DNA of 64,000 bases from assembly GCA_002722435.1 (NCBI GenBank), contig PBLX01000048.1:20553-84552 (forward strand), read 5' to 3'. A program made the position numbers and the translations under genes. Of the stretch, positions 37,463-45,543 are shown in pieces. This DNA comes from Legionellales bacterium (lineage in GTDB: Bacteria; Pseudomonadota; Gammaproteobacteria; Comchoanobacterales; Comchoanobacteraceae). The first letter of the stretch is position 1, and each line of letters starts with the position of its first letter. The notes below the pieces were generated by a model. The model made no database searches, was not told the origin of the DNA, and saw only the letters and a program-made list of their open reading frames with translations.

Positions 37463-37610
37463 AGCTGTGCATATAGCCGGCATCGTTGCACTTATAAACC
37501 AAAAATTTTTAGTTCACTGTGAAGATCATGAGAAGTCTGAGCTTTTAACAGAGATACTCAACGATATCAAATTATATTTAGAACCAACGACAAATAACGA
37601 GGTACACTAA
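37434..37610 (+). CDS. hypothetical small protein
   Basis: MAASRQDLVEAVHIAGIVALINQKF...*. Confidence 0.5.
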   Translation: MAASRQDLVEAVHIAGIVALINQKFLVHCEDHEKSELLTEILNDIKLYLEPTTNNEVH

Positions 37611-38113
37611 TGAAGTATAAATCTTTTATCAAGAAGCTCAAGAAGCGGCTAGGCTCGGAGAATCTGGAAATCATCACAGACCAACACGGAGTCAACGGAC
37701 GCAGAGAGTGGTTTGTATACGAAGGCACTGTAGCCCGATGGTATGTGGAGCCAACAGATTGGAGAGATCCAGAATCGGAACTTGTAGTATCAGGCTTTCA
37801 TACCAAGGGAGTTGACCAGGAATCTGATCCGATGACAGATTATTTCCCAGGCACGTATTGGAGTAATGCTACTCAACTAATTGACAGACTCAGGGAACCG
37901 CCTCCTAAGTATGCTCCAGGTTCCTTAGTTCGCGGTAAGTCAGACAATAAAAGAGCAAAGCGTCATGGATACGCAGGCAAGACAGCCTTAGTTACAAAGG
38001 CAAGAGGTCAATATATGCACCTTCAGTTTGTGGATGATGAGTGGTACAATTCTTCAGATGGCTTCTCTACAATGAGCTACCCAGCCCGTGATTTCGAGTT
38101 AATCTCAGGATGA
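37610..38113 (+). CDS. hypothetical protein
   Basis: 167-aa ORF overlapping upstream stop. Confidence 0.7.
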   Translation: MKYKSFIKKLKKRLGSENLEIITDQHGVNGRREWFVYEGTVARWYVEPTDWRDPESELVVSGFHTKGVDQESDPMTDYFPGTYWSNATQLIDRLREPPPKYAPGSLVRGKSDNKRAKRHGYAGKTALVTKARGQYMHLQFVDDEWYNSSDGFSTMSYPARDFELISG

Positions 38114-38292
38114 GTAAAGAGATTTACAGAATCAGGTATCGAATCGGAAAAGATCGCAGCCATGAAATTATCGCAACAGAAAAGATCTGCAAAAAAAGAG
38201 TAGAAGAACTCAAACAAAAGCATGGAGCCGATATAAAATTTTCAAAGATGGTGATGGCACATACCCATCCGAATGGAGCACCGCATGTTTAA
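38110..38292 (+). CDS. hypothetical protein
   Basis: ATGA overlap. Confidence 0.55.
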   Translation: MSKEIYRIRYRIGKDRSHEIIATEKICKKRVEELKQKHGADIKFSKMVMAHTHPNGAPHV

Positions 38293-38407
38293 TGGAGCAG
38301 TCGTATTTAGTTTCTCAGTCGTCATGTTTATTCTGGGCGATGCAATCGGAGTTGTCGGCCTAGTCGAAACTTATCACAAAATTTTAAATATTTTTTGATA
38401 AAAAGGG

Positions 38408-38436
38408 TTGATTTTATAATCGAAATAGTATATAAT
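38408..38436 (+). promoter_or_regulatory. sigma70-like promoter
   Basis: TTGATT, 17 nt, TATAAT. Confidence 0.55.
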
Positions 38437-38474
38437 TCTTACTCAAATTTAATATAATAGGAGGTTAAATAATT

Positions 38475-38570
38475 ATGAACATGACAACATCTGATCTCAT
38501 GAAGGCATCTTTGGTTCTTTGCGCCTACTTTGGATTTATGGGAATCGCAATTTTTTCAGTCGCTTCGTGA
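38475..38570 (+). CDS. 31-aa TM micropeptide
   Basis: MNMTTSDLMKASLVLCAYFGFMGIAIFSVAS*; preceded by AGGAGG. Confidence 0.5.
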   Translation: MNMTTSDLMKASLVLCAYFGFMGIAIFSVAS

Positions 38571-38607
38571 ATGGTAGACCTTGGCAAGTCTTTGAAACTG
38601 CTTCTAT

Positions 38608-38680
38608 GGGCTACTGGCGCAAATGGTAGCGCATCGGACTTTTAATCCGCTGGTTCCGAGTTCGAGTCTCGGGTGGCCCA
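38608..38680 (+). tRNA. tRNA-Lys(TTT)
   Basis: Acceptor GGGCTAC/GTGGCCC, loop CTTTTAA, T-arm CCGAG-TTCGAGT-CTCGG. Confidence 0.93.
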
Positions 38681-38715
38681 CTAAATTTTATTATTATTTA
38701 TGAAAGGAAAAAAAT

Positions 38716-38898
38716 ATGAAAACTAATAGTAATTTATCAAACTTGTGCTTTTTTGCATCATTAGCATCTGTAGCTTGCTCTATCCTAACTTGGGTATCGG
38801 TAGGTGATGCAGACCCAGCTCATGCTGAGAGATTTGGTATTTTCATTGGTCTCTGGGCACCCACCTTGATGGGCCTAGCCAATTATTACAGGAAGTGA
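38716..38898 (+). CDS. small membrane protein
   Basis: SD AAAGGAAAA; two hydrophobic segments. Confidence 0.6.
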   Translation: MKTNSNLSNLCFFASLASVACSILTWVSVGDADPAHAERFGIFIGLWAPTLMGLANYYRK

Positions 38899-38899
38899 C

Positions 38900-39124
38900 A
38901 TGAGTGGGAATCTTGTTGAATTTATTAAGGTTTTTACCCTAGTATTCACCTTTTCTGGTCTTATCCTTGCTGGTAGACGCTATATGTTGAAGTTCGATGA
39001 AGAACCTGAAGATGAAAGCAATGTCGTCAATTTCCCAAATCGAAACGAAAAAACAGATAGGATGGATTATGATGGCATGGGGAACTACGGTCGATTTCCA
39101 AAAAAGCTAAAGAGAAAAAAGTAA
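38900..39124 (+). CDS. small membrane-anchored protein
   Basis: N-terminal TM followed by charged tail. Confidence 0.6.
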   Translation: MSGNLVEFIKVFTLVFTFSGLILAGRRYMLKFDEEPEDESNVVNFPNRNEKTDRMDYDGMGNYGRFPKKLKRKK

Positions 39125-39129
39125 TCCAA

Positions 39130-39201
<72 letters not shown>

Positions 39202-39220
39202 TACTCATTAAAATTTTATT

Positions 39221-39445
39221 ATGAATGATTATCTTGTCTGGTATAGAAAGCCATATGACACATATGATAGAGTGTGTGCTACTGCCAGAAATTACGAGAT
39301 GGCAGAATCACTAGCAGAGGCAGTCTATTTAAATCTTAGGTCGAGAGGCAAAGAGGTAGCTTCTGTGGGCGTCAAACGCGCCAGTTCAGGAAAGCTGTAT
39401 TCTGATGAAGATTTCGACCTCCGGTGGGTCGTAAAAAAAAGATGA
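39221..39445 (+). CDS. hypothetical protein
   Basis: Plus-strand ORF between tRNAs. Confidence 0.6.
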   Translation: MNDYLVWYRKPYDTYDRVCATARNYEMAESLAEAVYLNLRSRGKEVASVGVKRASSGKLYSDEDFDLRWVVKKR

Positions 39446-39452
39446 CAAACTC

Positions 39453-39481
39453 TTGACACAGCACTGTATATTTGATATAAT
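39453..39481 (+). promoter_or_regulatory. sigma70-like promoter for tRNA pair
   Basis: TTGACA, 17 nt, TATAAT just upstream of tRNA-Arg. Confidence 0.75.
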
Positions 39482-39498
39482 GTTTATATAAACATTAA

Positions 39499-39571
39499 GC
39501 CTCAGTAGCTCAGTGGATAGAGCATCGGACTTCTAATCCGCAGGTCGTAGGTTCGACTCCTACCTGGGGCG
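39499..39571 (+). tRNA. tRNA-Arg(TCT)
   Basis: Acceptor GCCTCAG/CTGGGGC, loop CTTCTAA, T-loop TTCGACT. Confidence 0.94.
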
Positions 39572-39576
39572 CTTTA

Positions 39577-39649
39577 GCTGGTGTAGCTCAGATGGCAGAG
39601 CAGTTGATTTGTAATCATCAGGTCGTAGGTTCGATTCCTGCCACCAGCA
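39577..39649 (+). tRNA. tRNA-Thr(TGT)
   Basis: Acceptor GCTGGTG/CACCAGC, loop TTTGTAA, T-loop TTCGATT. Confidence 0.93.
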
Positions 39650-39674
39650 CATTTTAATTTAAAGGAGTAAGTAA

Positions 39675-39758
39675 ATGTTTGAATTTTTGGTTACGTCAGG
39701 AGCAATCGCGGTTGGGTTGCTTGCAGGTCAAATGTTGATTGATTGGTATCGGGGGTAA
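39675..39758 (+). CDS. 27-aa TM micropeptide
   Basis: SD AAAGGAG; MFEFLVTSGAIAVGLLAGQMLIDWYRG*. Confidence 0.5.
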   Translation: MFEFLVTSGAIAVGLLAGQMLIDWYRG

Positions 39759-39760
39759 TT

Positions 39761-39943
39761 ATGTTACTAGAAACACATACTGGTAATTTTGTTGATGTTT
39801 CGCTACAGGAAATCCAGCAGATGCCGCGGCATGAGCTAGTCAAATATCTCGAACTCCGTGGCTTTGCTTGTTATGATAATGAACCTACAGAGCTTCTAAG
39901 AGAGGCAGCAATCGAAGATTGGGAGGGTGAATTAAATGACTAA
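39761..39943 (+). CDS. hypothetical protein
   Basis: ATG directly after upstream stop. Confidence 0.6.
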   Translation: MLLETHTGNFVDVSLQEIQQMPRHELVKYLELRGFACYDNEPTELLREAAIEDWEGELND

Positions 39944-40205
39944 CTTGTCTAACAGAGACATACAAAGATTGTATGATCAATTTAATCCGAATAATATTAA
40001 AACCGGCGATCGAGTTTTGGTTAGTTTGGGAGATAGATCCTTTCCTGCACGCATTGTTGGTCTTGACCTAGATTTGAAAAACAAGAAATTGTTTGCAAAT
40101 TTAAAACTTCTTGACACATCTAAGAGGAACCCGATTCGAGTAGATGCAGCAGACTGCACCGTTTCCTCTGGAGCAATGTACGTAGGACACCACAATAATG
40201 GATAA
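39936..40205 (+). CDS. small KOW/SH3-like protein
   Basis: IKTGDRVLVSLGDRSFPARIVGLDLD. Confidence 0.65.
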   Translation: MTNLSNRDIQRLYDQFNPNNIKTGDRVLVSLGDRSFPARIVGLDLDLKNKKLFANLKLLDTSKRNPIRVDAADCTVSSGAMYVGHHNNG

Positions 40206-40419
40206 AAATGGAGATACAACAATGGAGCAAAATAATTTTTCTATGTCAAATGTTAGAAGACTAGCCAGCCAGCTAGTTGATGTTCATGATGATAAAAGAA
40301 AGAAAGCGTTAAAAGCGATGGCAACGGATATGAAATTAAAGGTTGTAGAGGAAATGGTAAAAATTAGACTAGAAAGGATGCGCGGACCTGATGGGGTAAT
40401 TCGTGCAAATACGGTGTAA
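40198..40419 (+). CDS. hypothetical protein
   Basis: Overlaps upstream stop. Confidence 0.6.
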   Translation: MDKNGDTTMEQNNFSMSNVRRLASQLVDVHDDKRKKALKAMATDMKLKVVEEMVKIRLERMRGPDGVIRANTV

Positions 40420-40424
40420 AATAT

Positions 40425-40685
40425 ATGGGTAAAAGAGTGACAAATAGCGAAGTCGCTTCGTCATGGGCTCTTGGCGAATCAGCAAAAAATCATAGAGGTA
40501 GCTTCTGGACCGATGGTAAGAAAATTTATTCTTATGAACTCCAGATTGGTGACACCACAAAGTCAGGAAAGAAAGTTGTTCGAGATTACACGGCACGGGG
40601 CAGTTATGGATTTCAGTCACAGACTACATCTTGCCATATTGGCTTGCTGCGGTATATTCGAGGACATGACACCATTGTCGTTTGA
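40425..40685 (+). CDS. conserved phage-type hypothetical protein
   Basis: NHRGSFWTDGKKIYSYELQIGDTTKSGKKVVRDYTARG. Confidence 0.65.
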   Translation: MGKRVTNSEVASSWALGESAKNHRGSFWTDGKKIYSYELQIGDTTKSGKKVVRDYTARGSYGFQSQTTSCHIGLLRYIRGHDTIVV

Positions 40686-40705
40686 CAATTCGCGGTATTT
40701 TTTTC

Positions 40706-40734
40706 TTGACAAGGCCGCAAAGTTCTGATATAAT
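40706..40734 (+). promoter_or_regulatory. sigma70-like promoter
   Basis: TTGACA, 17 nt, TATAAT. Confidence 0.75.
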
Positions 40735-40765
40735 GTACACATAAATAATTGAAAAAGGTTTTATT

Positions 40766-41005
40766 GTGCAAGAACACAGAATTGTTGAAGTGAAATGGGA
40801 CACTTCAGATGAAAATTGGAATCCGTTACCAGGAGAGGTTGACTTGCCAGAATTGGTAACGGTGCCAGTTAACGTTAAAGAGGAAGATATCAGCGATTGG
40901 TTATCTGATCGGTGGGGTTACTGTCACTTCGGGTGGCGTTGGTGGTCAGCCGACAAAGAATCGAGAACAATGGCAGCTAATGCGTACTCCAGTGACCCTA
41001 TGTGA
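40766..41005 (+). CDS. hypothetical protein
   Basis: GTG start downstream of strong promoter. Confidence 0.65.
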   Translation: MQEHRIVEVKWDTSDENWNPLPGEVDLPELVTVPVNVKEEDISDWLSDRWGYCHFGWRWWSADKESRTMAANAYSSDPM

Positions 41006-41014
41006 GAAAATTTG

Positions 41015-41329
41015 ATGGGCAATAAGCAAGTTAAAGACTGGACCCCGCGTCCTGGCGAATTAGTGCAGATATGGGATCACCACTATCAAAATGGCTCAGA
41101 ACCTAACTCAGATGATAATATTGGCTGTATCGATGGTCATGGGCAGGTTGGTTATATTGTAAAAATAATAAACTTGAAAACCCGTGGTGCTGTAGGTCCA
41201 TCCGATTTTTGTTGCGAGGTCATTTGTTTCGGCAAAGATCCAAAGTCGGAGAGAGTTAGAGTTCATGCTGATTGGCTAGTACCCTTGAGAGACCCGTCAG
41301 ACATAAGAAAGATCGAAATTAATTTGTAA
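41015..41329 (+). CDS. KOW/SH3-like protein
   Basis: WTPRPGELVQIWDHHYQNG...GYIVKI. Confidence 0.65.
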   Translation: MGNKQVKDWTPRPGELVQIWDHHYQNGSEPNSDDNIGCIDGHGQVGYIVKIINLKTRGAVGPSDFCCEVICFGKDPKSERVRVHADWLVPLRDPSDIRKIEINL

Positions 41330-41346
41330 ATTAGGTCATTTTTTTC

Positions 41347-41375
41347 TTGACTTTTGGTTAAAATTTTGACATAAT
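41347..41375 (+). promoter_or_regulatory. sigma70-like promoter
   Basis: TTGACT, 17 nt, CATAAT; followed by ACAAACAATGAGGAAAGG. Confidence 0.65.
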
Positions 41376-41408
41376 ATATATACAAACAATGAGGAAAGGC
41401 TCAAAATT

Positions 41409-41747
41409 ATGACAACTCGTATTCACTTTCGACTGGCTGATGATCCCAATAACGAACACGCGCTGTGGTCCGGAGCCTTTACAGTTCCTGGCAACGTCTC
41501 TCGTGCCGAGAGCAGGAAACTTGTAGCAAAGCACTTACAGTGCAGCAAGTTGCCACCCCGGACTTTGGTTTTGACTTGTCACGACCTTGAAAAGGGTAAG
41601 TGGACAGCCGAAGAGATCCGCGCAGAGACTACCGAGTTAGCGGAAGCGCCAACAAACAAGAGGAAGAAAGCACCAAAAGCGTTTCATGACGTCGGCATGA
41701 GCTTTGATCAGGCAGAAGACCTTCTAAAAAAGTTGGGGCTGAAATGA
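41409..41747 (+). CDS. hypothetical protein
   Basis: SD GAGGAAAGG, promoter upstream. Confidence 0.7.
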   Translation: MTTRIHFRLADDPNNEHALWSGAFTVPGNVSRAESRKLVAKHLQCSKLPPRTLVLTCHDLEKGKWTAEEIRAETTELAEAPTNKRKKAPKAFHDVGMSFDQAEDLLKKLGLK

Positions 41748-41950
41748 TGCTCTGGCGTACATTGGGGGGAAAGTTGATGCTTCGATATCCATATGCAACT
41801 TTCTTAGGTCGCACCAGCAAATGGGGCTTATCGTTTAAGAGGTATAATTTTGTGAGGTCCATTGATACAGTAACGCCTTATAGTATTTTGCACTTTGGAC
41901 CATTTGAACTTTTCATGAGACCGAAGTCTCGTGATATTGATTGGTTTTGA
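41744..41950 (+). CDS. hypothetical protein
   Basis: ATGA overlap. Confidence 0.55.
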   Translation: MMLWRTLGGKLMLRYPYATFLGRTSKWGLSFKRYNFVRSIDTVTPYSILHFGPFELFMRPKSRDIDWF

Positions 41951-41976
41951 CGATTCCAATCGCCGGTATTTTTTTT

Positions 41977-42187
41977 CTTGTGAGAACAAGATCAGACACA
42001 CAGCCGAATATGCACCGAGCTACGCGAGAGCGTTTTTAAAGCGGGACGAGCTAGTAAGTTGTGTGTCAAGCCCGTGGGGGACATAGACCAGAGCTAGTCA
42101 TAGCGTGGTTGCGTAAGCGTGGGAGTGATTCCCAGGGTAGGCTATGTCCAGTTATGAGAAGTTGGGAACCCATAACATTTTTTTGTG
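41977..42187 (+). ncRNA. candidate structured non-coding RNA (unknown class) ending in terminator
   Basis: CTTGT-GAGA-ACAAG, GACACACA/TGTGTGTC, ACGC-GAGA-GCGT, GGACATAG/CTATGTCC, TGGGA-GTGAT-TCCCA, then GTTATG..CATAAC + ATTTTTTT. Confidence 0.6.
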
Positions 42188-42230
42188 ATTGTGTACAATA
42201 AAACATTTAACTAAGAGGATTTTAAATACA

Positions 42231-42536
42231 ATGAATAACGATGATCTATACGTATCGAAAGATGAGACCACCTATAACACGGTACGCACCAGGACGTGGG
42301 CTTATGGCGTTGAGAAACGCTTTTTTCACACGGGATTGCAGCGGCCATTTACAATTACTTCAAGCCAACATGGAGAAGAGTGTACAACTTCGCCAGAATT
42401 GGTCACGTTTACAGTGAACGGCACAGGGGTCTATGGTGGCAACATCCGTCCTTTGGAGTTTTACTTGGATAGCGGCGACGTCGATGGGCTAATCAAGATG
42501 CTTAAAGAAGTCAAGAAGTCGATGAAACAACGCTAA
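42231..42536 (+). CDS. hypothetical protein
   Basis: ATG 42231 after AGAGGA. Confidence 0.65.
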   Translation: MNNDDLYVSKDETTYNTVRTRTWAYGVEKRFFHTGLQRPFTITSSQHGEECTTSPELVTFTVNGTGVYGGNIRPLEFYLDSGDVDGLIKMLKEVKKSMKQR

Positions 42537-42577
42537 ATAAAAGCAATATTTTTTTCGCGGAATGACTAAAATAATAC

Positions 42578-42606
42578 TTGACAAACGCTAGTCGGTCGGG
42601 TATAAT
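42578..42606 (+). promoter_or_regulatory. sigma70-like promoter
   Basis: TTGACA, 17 nt, TATAAT; followed by ATAAACAATCAAGGA. Confidence 0.75.
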
Positions 42607-42635
42607 GGTAACATAAACAATCAAGGATTATTAAA

Positions 42636-42878
42636 TTGAAGACAGTTGACCAAATGGTGATACACTTTAAGAACCTTCAAGCAAATGCATCGAATACTTC
42701 AATGTATGAAGAAGTAAAGTGGCAATACATCAACATGGCTAATGGTGGCAACGGTGGCGCAGCTGGCTTTGTAAGCGAGAACGGTGGGACCACTTGCCGA
42801 GATATAAATTATAAAAACTATCCAGATTCATTTTTTGCACAGGTGTGCGAGCGAATGGGTTGGATCGTGGTGGACTAA
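42636..42878 (+). CDS. hypothetical protein
   Basis: TTG start downstream of promoter and AAGGA. Confidence 0.6.
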   Translation: MKTVDQMVIHFKNLQANASNTSMYEEVKWQYINMANGGNGGAAGFVSENGGTTCRDINYKNYPDSFFAQVCERMGWIVVD

Positions 42879-42909
42879 AATAAAAAGATACAAAGCATTA
42901 AAAAAGTTC

Positions 42910-42938
42910 TTGACTTTTCCATGATGATTTGATAATAT
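42910..42938 (+). promoter_or_regulatory. sigma70-like promoter
   Basis: TTGACT, 17 nt, TAATAT. Confidence 0.6.
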
Positions 42939-43008
42939 GTATATATTGAGAATGAGGGATTGGCTTTCATCTCAAATTTTAAATGATGTCTTTGAAAGGA
43001 CAAACAAA

Positions 43009-43257
43009 ATGAAGCGAGTAGTAAGTAACATTCAAAACCTTGGATACACAATCACCAACAACCCAAACGCTGAAGCGAATGGAAAGCAAAAGGCAGCAGG
43101 GATGATCATTGATCAAACTCTGGTCAATGGCGCTTCAGAAGGTGTTAGTATTCGACTTATCAATGGCAAGCAAAAGTCAGCCGCAGTAAAGCTGGATCGC
43201 TTCGCTCTCACCAACCTGCTTGAAGCAGTAAACGAAGTTCTCTCAACGGAAGAATAG
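43009..43257 (+). CDS. hypothetical protein, paralogue of the 44463-44699 minus gene
   Basis: SD GAAAGGA; AAGMIIDQTLVNGASEGVSIRLINGKQKSAAVKLDRFALTNLLEAVNEVLSTEE. Confidence 0.75.
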   Translation: MKRVVSNIQNLGYTITNNPNAEANGKQKAAGMIIDQTLVNGASEGVSIRLINGKQKSAAVKLDRFALTNLLEAVNEVLSTEE

Positions 43258-43354
43258 TTTTCTCCTTCGTCGCCAGGCTTACGGTTGTGCCTGGTCTTCT
43301 GAAAACAACCGATTTTTTAAAATTTTGTTAACTTAATCAAATAAGGTACAATCA

Positions 43355-43540
43355 ATGATGATTCAATCTAAGGGAGTTACAAACTCTCAACACAAAAATG
43401 GTTTATGTATTGCACAGCGACGAGGTGGTAAAGAAACCCTGGTGCAATGGTCGAACGGTGATCAGCGATGGATTCCCTCTGAAGATATTGATGGAAAAAT
43501 TGTTCTTGTTGGGGGCGCCTACGACTATGACGAGATCTAA
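43355..43540 (+). CDS. hypothetical small protein
   Basis: MMIQSKGVTNSQHKNGLCIAQRRGGKETLVQWSNGDQRWIP. Confidence 0.6.
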   Translation: MMIQSKGVTNSQHKNGLCIAQRRGGKETLVQWSNGDQRWIPSEDIDGKIVLVGGAYDYDEI

Positions 43541-43610
43541 AGCAAACACCACTCGAAAACCAAAAAATCAATCCGTTGCTAGTTTATGGAGAAAAACGAA
43601 AAAAAAGTAA
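43527..43610 (+). CDS. 27-aa basic peptide, paralogue of the 44073-44135 minus ORF
   Basis: MTRSKANTTRKPKNQSVASLWRKTKKK*; overlaps upstream stop. Confidence 0.55.
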   Translation: MTRSKANTTRKPKNQSVASLWRKTKKK

Positions 43611-43769
43611 CGGGTGCATCAAGGTTAGCTAACTAACCGTTATTATAATAACCACGTTAAAATAAAAAAACGCTTGTTAGCTTGAGCGTTAGTTAGTCAA
43701 CGGTAAGGTGATTTAATACATATACGCGCTTTACTGTCAACGTAATAATTTTAACGGTGGTGCATCGCA

Positions 43770-44062
43770 GAGGTAGGGCGATGTAAGTAAAAGACCTACA
43801 CGCCAGGCCCGTAGCCGGTGTAGGCAAATGTAGGTGCAAGTCACACATCCGTTGTGACTACACTTACCTACATGTAGGGAGGAGCAGCATATGTAGGCAA
43901 AGGTCGCATATGTGGGGTCGGCGCCTACAGGTAGGATAATGTGGTACAGAGGTAGTTAGATCTCCCATTTTATCCTACCTGTGGGTTAAAGTGAGATATG
44001 TAGGGAAATGTAGGTGTAAAAGATAAAAGAAAACCCGACCACGGATGTAGTCGGGTGTAGGT
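43770..44062. repeat. TGTAGG iteron-like repeat cluster A
   Basis: 7 TGTAGG and 3 CCTACA by hand count, incl. palindromic CCTACATGTAGG. Confidence 0.75.
44024..44056 (-). terminator. rho-independent terminator for reverse-strand cassette
   Basis: Minus strand ACCCGAC-TACATCCGTG-GTCGGGTTTTCTTTT. Confidence 0.75.
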
Positions 44063-44072
44063 GGGTGTATGC

Positions 44073-44135
44073 TTATTTCTTCTTGGTCTTGGACCAAGCA
44101 GCGCTCACTGTTTTTGCCTTGGGTCGCCTAGACAT
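44073..44135 (-). CDS. 20-aa basic peptide, paralogue of the 43527-43610 ORF
   Basis: MSRRPKAKTVSAAWSKTKKK*. Confidence 0.5.
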   Translation of the reverse strand: MSRRPKAKTVSAAWSKTKKK

Positions 44136-44349
44136 AGTAGTTATCCTCCAAGCAATCTTGAATGTAGATCTCATCAGCGGTGGTCGTGGGTCTATCGCCC
44201 GATGCAAGCGCCAGCGCCCACAGATCACGCTCAAGGCCATGCTGGCCGGTAAGCCACGCATAGTGCGCTTGTCGTAAGAACCGCGCTTGGTCCGAATCTT
44301 GCTCACACATAAACGTGCCGCCCTTGTAATTCACTTCAACTATATTCAT
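44128..44349 (-). CDS. hypothetical protein (reverse strand)
   Basis: MNIVEVNYKGGTFMCEQDSDQARFLRQAHYAWLTG..., within minus promoter/terminator unit. Confidence 0.6.
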   Translation of the reverse strand: MNIVEVNYKGGTFMCEQDSDQARFLRQAHYAWLTGQHGLERDLWALALASGDRPTTTADEIYIQDCLEDNYYV

Positions 44350-44401
44350 ATAATACTCAATTCAATAATAAATTTTAAAACAATAAAGAAACGGGAAAGG
44401 T

Positions 44402-44455
44402 GGGGAAGGCACAAGCAGGCTCCGCCGAAGCATCCACCCTAGTTGCGCCTTCCCC
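44402..44455 (-). other. long inverted repeat/hairpin between reverse-strand genes
   Basis: GGGGAAGGC ... GCCTTCCCC, perfect 9-bp arms. Confidence 0.6.
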
Positions 44456-44462
44456 GAGGGGA

Positions 44463-44699
44463 CTAGAAGTCACCTTCGACCGATAGAATCTCGGTCAGGG
44501 CTTCTTGGAGGTCCGCGATTGCATTGCGATCGAGCTTGACCGCAGCAGACTTGCGCCCGCCGTTCACGAGCCGGAATGATACAACGGCTGACTTGCCGTT
44601 GAGAACGGTCTGGTCAATGGTCATGCCAGCCTTCTCATCCTCAGTCTGAACCATGAAACCGATGTTAACAATGTTACTCTTCTGTCGTCGTAAAGCCAT
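44463..44699 (-). CDS. hypothetical protein, paralogue of the 43009-43257 gene
   Basis: SD GGAAGGAG; MALRRQKSNIV...AGMTIDQTVLNGKSAVVSFRLVNGGRKSAAVKLDRNAIADLQEALTEILSVEGDF. Confidence 0.75.
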   Translation of the reverse strand: MALRRQKSNIVNIGFMVQTEDEKAGMTIDQTVLNGKSAVVSFRLVNGGRKSAAVKLDRNAIADLQEALTEILSVEGDF

Positions 44700-44773
44700 G
44701 ATGGCTCCTTCCATATTATGCGCCGTGGCGCGTCGTGTTGAATAATCCAGCCTTATTGCCAAATTACTCTGTA

Positions 44774-44802
44774 ATTATAACATAATCGAAAACGTCTGTC
44801 AA
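44774..44802 (-). promoter_or_regulatory. sigma70-like promoter (reverse strand)
   Basis: Minus strand TTGACA, 17 nt, TATAAT. Confidence 0.8.
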
Positions 44803-45009
44803 GAACTTTTTTTCGTTTTTTTGCTTTTTTTTCGTCTTGACTTTTTTTCTTGTCTCCGTTGCATATGCCTTATTATAACATTTTTTTTGCCCGCAGTCCA
44901 CTTATGGGGTGCAAGCCCCTGTAATCATTAAAGAAATCCCCTCGACCTTCAATTTCAAAACGTGCCCGTAAGAACTTTAATGATTCCGCATACTTAGAGC
45001 ACCCACACG

Positions 45010-45440
45010 TCATGAAATGTAGGCAAAGGTGTACGCTGTCGGCACAAAAACCTACATGTATCTAAAGTTTTTTTCATTTTTTTTAAATTATTTTTATTTT
45101 TTTTTGCGTTCATTTATTAACATGTGAGGAGAAGAAAGATAAAAGAATACATATACTCACAACATAGCACAGTGTAGGTATAGGTAGGACAATGTAACCT
45201 TAATTAGATTAACAACTTAGAGCATACGACATATACACACCAGTAAGACAATGTAGGTAACCAGTACCTAATGTATACAGATGTAGGCAAGAAACTTACA
45301 GTTAAAATGTTAACATGTAAACAAATGTAGGCAAAAGTAAACAAATGTAGATAAAATATTTACATGTAGGTAAGGGTACTACTACCCCCCCTCCCCCCGT
45401 ACACGTAGCCGAATGTAAGTCTTACGCCTACATGTAGGGA
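45010..45440. repeat. TGTAGG iteron-like repeat cluster B with AT-rich tract
   Basis: 7 TGTAGG and 2 CCTACA by hand count; T-rich stretch about 45065-45110. Confidence 0.75.
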
Positions 45441-45543
45441 GATGTGCGCGGGCAGATACACGTTCAACGCGGCTGGAAATTTTCGAGATTTTGGAATAAT
45501 ACAATTGGTCATAGCTATTTAAAGAGTGTAAAGGAGAGCACCC

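Noticed and set aside
43261-43320. Intrinsic terminator after the 43009 gene
   Set aside because: The CCAGGC/GCCTGG hairpin is clear, but the T-run begins about 17 nt downstream, so it is not a canonical terminator.
44061-44277. Plus-strand ORFs 44061-44252 and 44065-44277
   Set aside because: They overlap the reverse-strand genes, which have promoter, terminator, SD and a paralogous partner; the plus frames have no such support.
44073-44306. Full-length 77-aa minus ORF
   Set aside because: Only the C-terminal 20 aa (from ATG at 44135) matches the paralogue at 43527-43610; the longer frame overlaps the 44128-44349 gene throughout.
43770-45440. TGTAGG repeats as a CRISPR array
   Set aside because: Repeat units are too short and irregularly spaced, some inverted; no fixed-length spacers and no cas genes.
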